64,000 nucleotides of DNA. It comes from Candidatus Nanopelagicales bacterium. GTDB lineage: Bacteria > Actinomycetota > Actinomycetes > S36-B12. The notes under the pieces were generated by a model, which worked only from the letters and a program-made list of their open reading frames with translations, was not told the origin of the DNA and did not search any database. Positions within the stretch are counted from its first letter, which is position 1, and every line of letters starts with the position of its first letter. The stretch lies in assembly GCA_018609125.1 (NCBI GenBank), contig JABAYF010000001.1, positions 1 to 64,000 on the forward strand, given 5' to 3'. Of this stretch, positions 10,085-18,562 are shown one piece after another. Made by a program: the position numbers and the translations under genes.

Positions 10085-10512
10085 CTTTGGCCGCCGGGGC
10101 CATCGTCGCGACGCTTTTGCCAGCGATCATCCAGGCGATCCATGAACCCACCGGAGGGCTTGGGAGCGCGTGATTTTTTGCCGCCGCCAGCGGGGGGTGC
10201 GGTCTGCGGGGATGTCCCAGCCTCGGCAGTTTCTTCGGTGGCCGAACCGCGGCGCAGGCCGAGAAAGGTGAGTAGGGCTCCGGCCATCATGACCGCGGAA
10301 CCAGCGACGCCTAGGGGCACGAGTGGAGTGATGACACCGCCAAGCAGGATGGCGACACCGAAAAGAAACACCACCACGCCCAGGGCTGCCCTGCTGCGGC
10401 TAGCCCGACCACCGCTGGTGTTACGCAGCGCTGTCGCGAACTTGGGATCCTCCGCGTAGAGGGCCTGTTCCATTTGTTCAAGCAGTCGCTGCTCATGCTC
10501 GGAAAGCGGCAT
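10081..10512 (-). CDS. DUF3040 domain-containing small membrane protein
   Basis: 143 residues from the ATG at 10512, preceded by a strong GAGGAGG ribosome site; the longer track start lacks one. The N-terminal MPLSEHEQRLLEQMEQALYAEDPKFA is the actinobacterial DUF3040 signature, followed by a basic stretch and two membrane segments forming a hairpin (about residues 44-85), then a Lys/Pro/Gly-rich cytoplasmic tail. Function is unknown. In many actinobacteria the gene lies near mraZ and dinB; here dinB is the upstream neighbour on the same strand, 161 bases away. Confidence 0.87.
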   Translation of the reverse strand: MPLSEHEQRLLEQMEQALYAEDPKFATALRNTSGGRASRSRAALGVVVFLFGVAILLGGVITPLVPLGVAGSAVMMAGALLTFLGLRRGSATEETAEAGTSPQTAPPAGGGKKSRAPKPSGGFMDRLDDRWQKRRDDGPGGQS

Positions 10513-10673
10513 GGCATCCTCCTCGCCCTGCTGGTCGGTAAACATCTCTCATGAGGAGCATAGGCGGCGTTATCGATTTGCGATAGCCGAATTCCCCATT
10601 AGTGATCTGTACCGATGAAATCTGACCTATCTGGACGAGATCACACTACCCCCCGGCGCCTGCTGACGTGCGG

Positions 10674-11915
10674 TCAAGGCGCACTCTCGGGGTCAATGAG
10701 CCGGGCTGGGCGTAGGGCGGCATTGCCGAATCTGCGGCGGACAGCATCGGCAGCCAGTTCGGCCGTGCGCCGCTCGAGGGGGTCAACCGTTGCTTCATCA
10801 AGAAAAGCTAACTGATCTGCTCGCTCACCGGCTGGGCCCAGACCTTCAAGACGGACTCCGAGAAGGCGTATGCGTACACGCTGCAGACCGAGCGCTTCGT
10901 ATAACTCCCGGGCCACGGTGAATACCTCATGGCCACCGTCGGTGGCAACGCTTAGGGTGCGCGAACGAGACAGGGTGGTGAAGTCGGCGAATCGGATCTT
11001 GATGGCCACGGTGCGCGCAGCGAAACCTCGAGTGCGGGCCCGATGTGCCACATGATCGGCTAATCGGAGTAGCTCACGGATAATGACCTTGGGATCATCA
11101 ACATCACGTTCGAAGGTGTGCTCATTGCTGATGCTTTTTTCCGGTACATCAGCAACAACGGGACGGTCATCGCGCCCCCAGGCCAGATCCACTAGGCGCG
11201 GCCCAGCGCTTACCCCCAAGGCCCGCGTCAGGGTTTGGGTGGGCGTATGGGCGATATCGCCAATCGTGTTGAGACCCAGATTGCGGAGTCTGTCTTCGGT
11301 GCGATCACCCACCCCCCACATAGCGCTGACGGGCAGTGGATGCAAAAAGGTGAGGGTTTGATCACGCGGCACGACGAGGAGCCCATCGGGTTTGGCCACG
11401 GTGGAGGCGAGTTTGGCCACGAATTTGGTGGCGGCCACACCCACACTGCAGGTGATAGAAGTTTCAGCGTGTACCCGTTGGCGGATGTGCTGGCCGATAC
11501 TGGTGGGTGTACCCAGGCGCCGACGCGCCCCGGCAACATCAAGAAATGCCTCATCCAGGCTGAGCGGTTCCAAGAGGGGGGTGATGGAGGCAAAGATGGC
11601 CATAATTTCTCGGCTTATCTGCTGGTAACGGTCATGATCTGGAGTGATGACCACCGCATCGGGGGCGAGTCGGCGGGCACGAGCCATCGGCATTGCCGCA
11701 TGCACGCCGAGAGCACGAGCCTCATAGGTCGCCGAAAGCACCACCCCGCGCGCGCCACCGCCAATAATCACCGGGGTACCGCGAAGATCAGGTCGATCAA
11801 TGAGTTCAGCAGAGGCATAGAACGCGTCCATGTCTACGTGCACGATGTTGCAGCCGGTGTCGTCGGTGCCGAGGCCAAGTTGGTCGGCAAGATGGGCCAG
11901 GGATCGTCGGCTCAC
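10674..11915 (-). CDS. dinB: DNA polymerase IV (Y-family, DinB)
   Basis: 413 residues from the GTG at 11915, whose GTGA overlaps the dnaE2 stop; the longer track start would lie inside dnaE2. The catalytic site is intact: VHVDMDAFYASAE (Asp in VDMD) and PLSLDEAFLDV (Asp-Glu), followed by thumb and little-finger regions. QLAFL near residue 380 resembles a beta-clamp-binding motif. It performs translesion synthesis. The acidic residues distinguish it from ImuB, the inactive Y-family partner of DnaE2 in mycobacteria. As the last gene of an operon behind a LexA-type operator, it should be induced by DNA damage. Confidence 0.93.
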   Translation of the reverse strand: MSRRSLAHLADQLGLGTDDTGCNIVHVDMDAFYASAELIDRPDLRGTPVIIGGGARGVVLSATYEARALGVHAAMPMARARRLAPDAVVITPDHDRYQQISREIMAIFASITPLLEPLSLDEAFLDVAGARRRLGTPTSIGQHIRQRVHAETSITCSVGVAATKFVAKLASTVAKPDGLLVVPRDQTLTFLHPLPVSAMWGVGDRTEDRLRNLGLNTIGDIAHTPTQTLTRALGVSAGPRLVDLAWGRDDRPVVADVPEKSISNEHTFERDVDDPKVIIRELLRLADHVAHRARTRGFAARTVAIKIRFADFTTLSRSRTLSVATDGGHEVFTVARELYEALGLQRVRIRLLGVRLEGLGPAGERADQLAFLDEATVDPLERRTAELAADAVRRRFGNAALRPARLIDPESAP

Positions 11916-14900
11916 AAGTTCACCGCCGCACTGCCCTGGTCCATCCACTGATCATGCAGTGTGGGTAGGTCCCAGCAGCCGGTGGCTCTAATGGACACAC
12001 CGCGCGGGCCGGTGCGACGCACCACTCCACGCACCACCAGCAGGGACGAGGACAGCAAAGTGGCGGCGTAATCGGCCTGTACATCATCGAAAAAAGCAGC
12101 ATCAATAGGCCCGGTGGCATCATCAAGAGTGAGAAAGATGACCCGGCGACCACTACGCACCGGTGGTGTCTGCGTGACGATTTTGATGCCCGCCACCAGG
12201 ATCTGCTCCTGTGATCGACATTTCAACAGATTGCGAGCTCGCGTTATGTGCAATTCGGTGAACATCTTTTCGTAAAAATCTACAACATGGTGGCTGACAT
12301 CTAGACCAAGAACATCCACCTCTGCGCGCACCCGCTCAGCATCAGTCATTTCCGGTAATCCGGTAGTTGGTGGAATGTCTGCATCGCATTCGACCAGCGT
12401 GAGTTGTTCACCCAGGGCCGTTTTATTGCGGCTGCTGCCCCGATGGCTCCCCCGCAATAAATCCACCGCCTGCAGGAGAAGATCACGCCGGGTAGTGCGC
12501 CCGCGATGATTCCGTTGTGATTGCGCAACCTTGGTTGATGTGATGCCGTAGAGAGAATCAAAACCACCGGCAATGATGATTTTTTCAACGATGGATAACG
12601 GCAGTGCGGTGCGATAACAGAAGTCAGCAAGGCTTCGATAGGGCCGTTCAGAGATGATCCGCCGGGCCTGTACCTGGGTAATACCCGACACTTCGAGCAG
12701 TGACAGGCGGATTGCATAGCCTCGGGCATCAGGCAGTTGTGGCGGCGGTTCAGTCGACGGCGATACGTGCTCAACCCGATAGCTCAGATCACAGTGATTG
12801 ACATCGAGGCCAAGAATGGTGATCCCCAATTGACGGGCATCGTCGAGGATGAGTCGTTTGGGGTACATGCCCGGATCGTGGGTGAGCACGCCGGCAAGAA
12901 ACGCCGCCGGGTGATGGGCTTTAAACCAGGCTGATTGATAAGTGGGAAGAGCAAAGGCGGCTGCATGTGCCTTGCAGAACCCAAAGGCTGCAAATGCTCG
13001 CAACACGTCCCAGACCTGCTCCACCGTGTGCTGGTCATAGCCACGCTGCAGCGCAGTGGGAATAAACCATTGCTCCACCTCATTACGTACCGGCGTGTTC
13101 TTCATGCTGCGACGGGTTTCGTCTGCCTCGGCTAGGGAGCAACCGGTCATGATGGAAATGATGTGTAGTACCTGTTCGTGAAACACCACCACACCCTGGG
13201 TTTGACGCAGGATCGGCTCAAGGTCTGGGTGTAGATAGCGGGGCTGCTGCCAGCCTTGTCGGGCTGCCAGGAAGGGGGTAATCATATCTGATTTCACCGG
13301 TCCGGGTCTAAACAGTGAGATGTCCACGATGAGGTCGTGAAAAGTCTCGGGTGCAAACTTGCCGATGAGTTCGCGTTGACCGGGTGACTCAATTTGAAAA
13401 CAACCGAGGGTGCGAGTGCTTTGAATAAGCGCGAAGGTCGCTTGGTCGTCACGTGGGACAAAGTCAAGGTCGATCCTGTCTCCGTCAACCCGGGAAACCT
13501 CATCCACTGCATAGGCAAGAGCAGACTGCATGCGCACTCCAAGAACATCTAATTTCAAAAAACCCAGGTGTTCCACATCGTCTTTATCAAATGATGTCAT
13601 GGGGTAACCGGCGCCACTTGGTTCGATGGGCGTCCGGTTGTGCAGGGTGTCGTTGGCAATCACCACACCGCATGGATGCATAGCGATATGGCGGGGTAAG
13701 CCATCAAGTCCTTCGACAAGATCGAGCACCATGTCTAGTTCGCCCCGGGCCGCAAGGCGACCTAGACCGGAATCGCGCAGCTCGGGCAAATCAGCAAGAA
13801 CTGCACGCACATCGCGAGCACGTACATGCGGAAAAGTTTTAGCGATTGCATCAATATCGACCGGTGACCATCCGAGGGCAGCACCAACATCACGAAGCGC
13901 ATGCCGCACTCGATAGGTCTCAGGCATCGACACGCACGCGACCCGGGTTGATCCAAACCGGTTAAAAATGGCGTCATAGATTTCGGTCCGTCGCGCCGAT
14001 TCCACGTCAATGTCGATATCGGGAAGTTCACGCCGCAACGTGGTGAGGAAACGCTCCATCAACAGGCCATGTTCGATGGGGTCTACTCCAGAAATGTTTA
14101 AAAGATAGGTAACCAAACTGCCTGCCCCAGACCCACGGGCGGCAACACGGATATTCATGTTGCGGGCAAGGCGCACAACCTCAGCGACGGTGAGGAAGTA
14201 GTTGGCGAACCCCAGAGCACTAATGGTGCGTAGCTCCACATCGAGGCGCTCCTGCGCAGTTGGTCGCTGTCGTGCTGGATAGCGCGAGATTTCCTGTTCG
14301 CAACGTGCACGCAATTCGTGGTCTAGGGGGCCGCGCGCCTGCGGCACGATGAGGTGGCTTTCGGGAAGGACTACCTCGCCAATCCCTAGATCGCTAGGAG
14401 TCAGCGCGCACGTGTTAGCCAGTTCTGCGGCATCGGTGAGTAGTCGGCGACTGGCATTGCTACATAACCCAGCAGCAGTAGTAACTTCATCAGCTAGCGC
14501 CATCATAAATTCGGTGTCGGCAAAAAAACCCTGCGCGTTTACTCGCTCACGATGACGCTGATCGAGAGGAACCAGCCGGCGAGATGCATCTAATACGTCA
14601 GCAATGGGAGCCTGCCTGGCGGTGATGTAGCGAACCGCATGAGCGAGAACACATGGCAGACCTTGGCTGCGTGCCCAACCCAGCATTCGTGCCGCCACCG
14701 CGGTTGATAGCGGGCCATCAAGATGACGGTGTGAAGTGATCTGAACAAAAAGATGGGGGCCAAAAAGTTCACGCCACGGCTGAATAAGGCGGTCAGCCTC
14801 GGCGTATCGACGCTGCACCAGCGCTGCGGCTATCTCAGAGTGAGGACCGATGAGAGCCACCAGACCATCGCTGTGTTCGGCAAGATTAGACATGGTCGCC

Positions 14901-15289
14901 GCTGCAGGATTGCCGGTGTAGGCCGCAGAGAGCAATCGACACAGCGACGACCAGCCCTGATGATTTCGAGCGAGAAAAACTACTCGAGTTGTGGCGGGAG
15001 CACGCCAGGTGCCGCCATGGACCGGAGTGCGTCTGGTAGTTTTCGGCAACTCGGGCGAGGGCCTAGGGGCAAGGCTTAGGTCGGTACCAAGAACCGGGCG
15101 AATACCCGCCTGAGCGCATGCGCGCACAAAACGCACCGCGCCGCGCACTCCATCGCGGTCGGTGAGCGCCAAAGAAGTATGGCCTAGCTTCGCCGCCTGC
15201 TGCGCTAACGCTTCTGGGGTGCTGACGCCATACTGAAGCGAGAACGAAGAGGCCACCTGCAGGTGAGCAAAAGCGTTGCCGTGGTTCAT
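11912..15289 (-). CDS. dnaE2: Error-prone DNA polymerase III alpha subunit (DnaE2/ImuC type)
   Basis: 1125 residues. The N-terminal PHP domain begins at FAHLQVASSFSLQYG and includes LALTDRDGVRGAVRF. The polymerase palm contains PDIDIDVES with the catalytic Asp pair, followed by the KPYRV-like region, fingers, tandem HhH (ITQVQARRIISERPYRSLADF) and an OB fold. The overall length and the operon with HEPN and DUF6504 genes fit the DnaE2/ImuC class used in damage tolerance rather than the main replicase, which is usually longer. No clear ribosome site precedes the ATG; the upstream HEPN stop is 6 bases away, so translation may be coupled. Confidence 0.92.
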   Translation of the reverse strand: MNHGNAFAHLQVASSFSLQYGVSTPEALAQQAAKLGHTSLALTDRDGVRGAVRFVRACAQAGIRPVLGTDLSLAPRPSPELPKTTRRTPVHGGTWRAPATTRVVFLARNHQGWSSLCRLLSAAYTGNPAAATMSNLAEHSDGLVALIGPHSEIAAALVQRRYAEADRLIQPWRELFGPHLFVQITSHRHLDGPLSTAVAARMLGWARSQGLPCVLAHAVRYITARQAPIADVLDASRRLVPLDQRHRERVNAQGFFADTEFMMALADEVTTAAGLCSNASRRLLTDAAELANTCALTPSDLGIGEVVLPESHLIVPQARGPLDHELRARCEQEISRYPARQRPTAQERLDVELRTISALGFANYFLTVAEVVRLARNMNIRVAARGSGAGSLVTYLLNISGVDPIEHGLLMERFLTTLRRELPDIDIDVESARRTEIYDAIFNRFGSTRVACVSMPETYRVRHALRDVGAALGWSPVDIDAIAKTFPHVRARDVRAVLADLPELRDSGLGRLAARGELDMVLDLVEGLDGLPRHIAMHPCGVVIANDTLHNRTPIEPSGAGYPMTSFDKDDVEHLGFLKLDVLGVRMQSALAYAVDEVSRVDGDRIDLDFVPRDDQATFALIQSTRTLGCFQIESPGQRELIGKFAPETFHDLIVDISLFRPGPVKSDMITPFLAARQGWQQPRYLHPDLEPILRQTQGVVVFHEQVLHIISIMTGCSLAEADETRRSMKNTPVRNEVEQWFIPTALQRGYDQHTVEQVWDVLRAFAAFGFCKAHAAAFALPTYQSAWFKAHHPAAFLAGVLTHDPGMYPKRLILDDARQLGITILGLDVNHCDLSYRVEHVSPSTEPPPQLPDARGYAIRLSLLEVSGITQVQARRIISERPYRSLADFCYRTALPLSIVEKIIIAGGFDSLYGITSTKVAQSQRNHRGRTTRRDLLLQAVDLLRGSHRGSSRNKTALGEQLTLVECDADIPPTTGLPEMTDAERVRAEVDVLGLDVSHHVVDFYEKMFTELHITRARNLLKCRSQEQILVAGIKIVTQTPPVRSGRRVIFLTLDDATGPIDAAFFDDVQADYAATLLSSSLLVVRGVVRRTGPRGVSIRATGCWDLPTLHDQWMDQGSAAVNL

Positions 15290-15295
15290 AAATAT

Positions 15296-15709
15296 TTAAT
15301 CGGTAACCGGCAGTACAGCGGGTAGGGCGATGTGGAGCATGGTGGCGACTCGGTCGAATAGTGCATACGCACCACGCAGTAGGTCATCTGCCTCTCTGTC
15401 ACTCACTACGGCCACTCCAGCCTCAGCAAGTGGCCGCTTTGCAGCGCTTGCGGCAAAAAATATTGCCCACTCATGAAGTTCAGGAGCAACAGCGGGCAAT
15501 AGCACCCATACGCTGCGCGGTCGTGATCGCGCTGGTCGAGCCCGAGCGGCAAGAACGGCTGCCGCAGCCCGAAGCGCACCTAGATGTGCACGGGCGTAGC
15601 GTTCCTCGGGTCGTTGGGCGGCAACTGCAGCGGTGAGCTCGCGCTGTGCCGCAGCGAGCAACTGAACGGCTGCTGTTGTTACCGGTGCTTCAACTGTAGA
15701 AATACTCAT
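15296..15709 (-). CDS. SAV_6107-type HEPN domain protein
   Basis: A 137-residue all-helical, Ala-rich protein of the actinobacterial HEPN group often encoded beside dnaE2. It carries RYARAH at residues 37-42, which fits the R-x4-H motif found in HEPN ribonucleases. AAGGAG lies 9 bases before the ATG. It is the second gene of the damage operon, 3 bases after DUF6504 and 6 before dnaE2. Whether it cuts RNA, binds nucleotides or only helps assemble the polymerase complex is unknown. Confidence 0.82.
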   Translation of the reverse strand: MSISTVEAPVTTAAVQLLAAAQRELTAAVAAQRPEERYARAHLGALRAAAAVLAARARPARSRPRSVWVLLPAVAPELHEWAIFFAASAAKRPLAEAGVAVVSDREADDLLRGAYALFDRVATMLHIALPAVLPVTD

Positions 15710-15712
15710 TTG

Positions 15713-15982
15713 TTAACTCTCCTTACCTACGCGTACGGCCTGCCAGTCTTCGCCGCTGCACCGCAGATCGACCACCGTGGCAGCGGCGTGACCAGATGAG
15801 GGGCGAGGCCGGTGCAGGGTGACTCGCCAGGTGTGGGTGTCGACATCGACTCCGGTGATCCACCAGGGCGATCCGGTGACCCAGTGGCTATGTACCTGGG
15901 CAACTTCGTAGCGCCAACCACGCACTGCGCAGCGCTCAGGCACTCCCTGCGCACTAGTTATGACCTGCACCTGATGGTTCAC
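15713..15982 (-). CDS. DUF6504 family small protein
   Basis: An 89-residue protein with a Trp-rich, probably all-beta sequence (GWRYEVAQ, HWVTGSPWWITGVDV, TWRVTL). It matches my memory of the DUF6504 family, which is encoded next to dnaE2-type genes in actinobacteria and has no known function. Two GTG codons stand in tandem at 15985 and 15982; AGGAGG lies 3 bases before the first and 6 before the second, so the second was chosen (the track uses the first). It is the first gene of the damage operon, directly behind the LexA-type palindrome. Confidence 0.75.
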   Translation of the reverse strand: MNHQVQVITSAQGVPERCAVRGWRYEVAQVHSHWVTGSPWWITGVDVDTHTWRVTLHRPRPSSGHAAATVVDLRCSGEDWQAVRVGKES

Positions 15983-15994
15983 CACATTCCTCCT

Positions 15995-16030
15995 GTTGAA
16001 CTAATCGAACAAACGTTCGATTAGTTCAAC
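15995..16030. promoter_or_regulatory. Extended LexA-type operator (36-base perfect palindrome)
   Basis: Two perfect 16-base arms, GTTGAACTAATCGAAC and its reverse complement, are separated by AAAC. The core TCGAACAAACGTTCGA (16005-16020) matches the actinobacterial SOS box TCGAAC-N4-GTTCGA exactly. A second GAAC/GTTC pair nests outside the core, each repeat 9 bases away. The palindrome starts directly downstream of the -10 element of the polymerase operon and ends next to its ribosome site, so bound LexA would block transcription start. Confidence 0.93.
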
Positions 16031-16059
16031 ACCATAAACCCCACCCCTGACACCGTCAA
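16031..16059 (-). promoter_or_regulatory. Promoter of the DUF6504-HEPN-dnaE2-dinB operon
   Basis: Read on the minus strand: TTGACG (16059-16054), a 17-base spacer, then TATGGT (16036-16031). This is a good housekeeping-type -35/-10 pair. Transcription would start around 16024, inside the LexA palindrome, giving an mRNA with a short leader that can fold into a hairpin just before AGGAGG. Confidence 0.75.
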
Positions 16060-16088
16060 GATCGGTGCAAGCAACCTAGGCTGCGCTC

Positions 16089-16886
16089 ATGGATACTGAC
16101 CCTGGGCGTTTTGCAGACGAAACCCACTGGCGAGACTCCCTGGCCGCCTGGGCCATCCCTGAGCAGATCATGAATCAGGCGCCCACCAACCCATGGATTC
16201 ACCCGGTTGCCCAATTCACCGTGGTAGCACCCGTTGCCGATTCCCCCTCACATGCCACAGCCCGAGCAGCTCTGCCTGAAGCCGGTAGCGTGCTTGATGT
16301 TGGCTGCGGGGGCGGGCGAGGCGCACTCGCCCTTACTCCCCCGGCTGGACACTGGATCGGTGTGGACCACCAACAGGACATGCTCGACACCTTTGCCGCT
16401 GCCGCACAGTCACAAGGTGTCACCCACGAAGAAATCCTGGGTGACTGGCCCGATGTTGCCGATCGAACGCCCATCGCCGATGTGGTGGTGTGTCATCACG
16501 TGGTTTACAACGTGGCTGAGCTCAGCGAGTTCATCGCTGCACTCACCACCCATGCTCGTCACCGCGTTGTTCTCGAATTACCCCTGCACCATCCACTCAC
16601 CTGGATGAATCCGCTGTGGAAGCAGTTTTGGGATCTCGACCGACCCACCGAGCCCTCTGCCCATGATGCGTTAAGCATCATCCGAGGCGGCGGCCACGAT
16701 GCCCACATTATTGAGTTCACCGAAGAGTCTTCCCGGAGCAGTGCCATGGATACGCGCGCCGCAGCCGAGGCCACCTGCCAACGCCTGTGCCTGCCCCTGG
16801 ACCGGGTTGATGATGTGGCTGCTGCCGCCAGCATCGCCGATCAGGCAAGCCCACGTCGATTAGCCACAATCTGGTGGGATGTCTAA
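16089..16886 (+). CDS. Class I SAM-dependent methyltransferase
   Basis: A 265-residue protein with the Rossmann-like methyltransferase motif I VLDVGCGGG at 68-76, an acidic strand-2 end in WIGVDHQQDML, and a strand-4 segment ADVVVCHHVVYNV near 140. The substrate is not predictable; methyltransferases of this type act on small molecules, lipids or proteins. The gene is divergent from the LexA-controlled operon and starts 59 bases from the palindrome, so co-regulation is possible but not shown. No good ribosome site is visible. Confidence 0.8.
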   Translation: MDTDPGRFADETHWRDSLAAWAIPEQIMNQAPTNPWIHPVAQFTVVAPVADSPSHATARAALPEAGSVLDVGCGGGRGALALTPPAGHWIGVDHQQDMLDTFAAAAQSQGVTHEEILGDWPDVADRTPIADVVVCHHVVYNVAELSEFIAALTTHARHRVVLELPLHHPLTWMNPLWKQFWDLDRPTEPSAHDALSIIRGGGHDAHIIEFTEESSRSSAMDTRAAAEATCQRLCLPLDRVDDVAAAASIADQASPRRLATIWWDV

Positions 16887-16912
16887 TTAAGTCTGACTTC
16901 ATGGAGGGGGGC

Positions 16913-17311
16913 GTGCGCAAAAAGATGGATGTCGTTGGTGCTGTCATCATTCACGATGGTCTGGTGCTGTGCGCGCAACGCGGACCTACCGGAAACATTC
17001 CGCACCTGTGGGAATTTCCCGGGGGCAAGATTGAATTAGGTGAGACCCACCGGTTAGCACTTCAACGCGAGATTGTCGAAGAGCTCGGTTGCACCATCGA
17101 TGTCGGTGCACAAATCACCACCACGACACACTCCTACGATTTCGCCGAGATCACCATAACGACCTACTACTGCCACCTCACCAGCGGCAATCCACGCGCT
17201 AAGGAACACGAGCAGATCTCCTGGCTGCCGCCTAACCAACTCCACACTCTTAACTGGGCACCGGCAGATATCCCAACCGTTGCATTAATCCAGGATCAGC
17301 TCACGTCATGA
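16913..17311 (+). CDS. mutT: NUDIX hydrolase, MutT-like
   Basis: 132 residues from GTG 16913, which follows GGAGG by 5 bases; track start 16874 overlaps the methyltransferase, and ATG 16925 is too far from the ribosome site. The NUDIX box G-x5-E-x7-REUxEExGU is complete at 37-59 (GGKIELGE...REIVEELG). Small size, LVLCAQRG and LWEFPGGK resemble 8-oxo-dGTP diphosphatases, which clean the nucleotide pool after oxidation. Its position beside a translesion polymerase operon is suggestive only. The 3' end overlaps the convergent serine hydrolase by 16 bases. Confidence 0.86.
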   Translation: MRKKMDVVGAVIIHDGLVLCAQRGPTGNIPHLWEFPGGKIELGETHRLALQREIVEELGCTIDVGAQITTTTHSYDFAEITITTYYCHLTSGNPRAKEHEQISWLPPNQLHTLNWAPADIPTVALIQDQLTS

Positions 17312-18492
17312 ATCTGGAAATGAACCGCGACATCGCCAAGGGCCGCGAAACTATCGGTCATAGCGAAGTTCGACGTCACTGCCACCGCCGTTTGCGTCTG
17401 ATCAATGTATGCCGCATTCGCCACGAAGCCATTGATGGAGCCCTCGTGGCCCCATGCGACGCCAAGGCCGTCAATCTCGTACTGCAGCAATCCCAGACTG
17501 GCCCCCGACCAGTGCGTCGGACCGAATGCAGGCATGTCGGCCAAGGCAGCCTCGGACTGCGGCGTGGCTGTCGTGAGTAAGTCGCGATGTTCGCTATCGA
17601 GTACATCTCCACCGACGAGCTGAGCTATCCACCGAGCGATGTCATCCGGGGTCGACACCAGTGCGCCGGCCGCCCAGGCCAGTGTCCAATCCGCACCGTC
17701 GACCACCGGAAGCAACTCAAGTCCCGGCATCGGAGTGCACTCCGGCTCATTCGAATAGCCGCATGCGAGTCGGGATCCGTTGATCGTGGGCCCCTGCGGC
17801 TCACCTGTCCAGACGTAGGTTGAATCCAGGCCGAGTGGCTCGAGGAATTGACTGCGTATCTGACGAGCCCAGGGCTCACCGGACGTCAGCTCCGAGATCA
17901 GCCCCAGCATCATGTAGTTGGTGTTGCTGTAGGCCCAGGCGGAGTCTGGCGCAAAGAGCGGGTCCATCTGGGCAGCGAGAGCAACTGCCTCTTGGGGACT
18001 CTCCCTTCGAGTTAACTCCGCAGAGGAGGTGAAGTCAGGAAGGCCGCTGGTGTGACCTAGGAGCATCCGCACCGTAATGTCATCGCCGCCCGGGTAGTCG
18101 ATCCAGCGTGAGAGGGGATCGTCGAGAGAGAGGGCACCTTCCTGATCTAGCAGCATGACCAAAGCCGCTGTGAACGTCTTCGTCAGGCTGCCGACATGAA
18201 ATCGATCACCCGAGGTCAACATCGTTGATCCCGGTGGGTCGGCAACTCCGGAGACTGCGCTCACAACGTCATCCGTCCCGAATGCGACGGCAGCCCCGAT
18301 GCCGGGCACGTCGACGTCCCAGGCGGCGGCACTCGATCGCCGGACGTCGTCGAGAATGGCGGACAGGTCAGATTGCTGCTGGGTCTCCGGCGAGGTCGCA
18401 CAGGAACTGAGCGTGGCCAAAGAGACACTCGCGATAATCAGGAACACGCGTTTTCTGCGTTCCTTCTGCCGCATTGGCACAGTGAAGCACAC
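17296..18492 (-). CDS. Serine hydrolase (class C beta-lactamase-like) lipoprotein
   Basis: A 398-residue exported protein. A basic n-region, a hydrophobic core (VFLIIASVSLATL) and the lipobox LSSC (Cys31) indicate a lipoprotein. The penicillin-binding fold carries SLTK (Ser102, Lys105), YSN (Tyr188) and HEG near residue 353 in place of KTG, the set seen in class C beta-lactamase relatives, D-aminopeptidases and esterases. The substrate may be a cell-wall peptide or ester; resistance should not be assumed. Met7 (18474) is an equally plausible start because it gives a standard signal peptide; neither start has a clear ribosome site. Confidence 0.85.
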   Translation of the reverse strand: MCFTVPMRQKERRKRVFLIIASVSLATLSSCATSPETQQQSDLSAILDDVRRSSAAAWDVDVPGIGAAVAFGTDDVVSAVSGVADPPGSTMLTSGDRFHVGSLTKTFTAALVMLLDQEGALSLDDPLSRWIDYPGGDDITVRMLLGHTSGLPDFTSSAELTRRESPQEAVALAAQMDPLFAPDSAWAYSNTNYMMLGLISELTSGEPWARQIRSQFLEPLGLDSTYVWTGEPQGPTINGSRLACGYSNEPECTPMPGLELLPVVDGADWTLAWAAGALVSTPDDIARWIAQLVGGDVLDSEHRDLLTTATPQSEAALADMPAFGPTHWSGASLGLLQYEIDGLGVAWGHEGSINGFVANAAYIDQTQTAVAVTSNFAMTDSFAALGDVAVHFQIHDVS

Positions 18493-18562
18493 GACACCAA
18501 TCTTCTGAGCAAACCTTCACAGGCGCGGGTCCGTGTTGTCTTCTGTCAAACCGGTTGACAAC

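Noticed and set aside
10570-10587. TATCG-ATTTG-CGATA inverted repeat upstream of the DUF3040 gene
   Set aside because: Arms of only five bases; can arise by chance and shows no promoter context.
11235-11951. 238-residue plus-strand ORF antisense to dinB
   Set aside because: Shadow of dinB.
18544-18560. TGTCAAACCGGTTGACA near-palindrome before the serine hydrolase gene
   Set aside because: It contains a -35-like TTGACA, but no matching -10 was found, so neither promoter nor operator can be supported.
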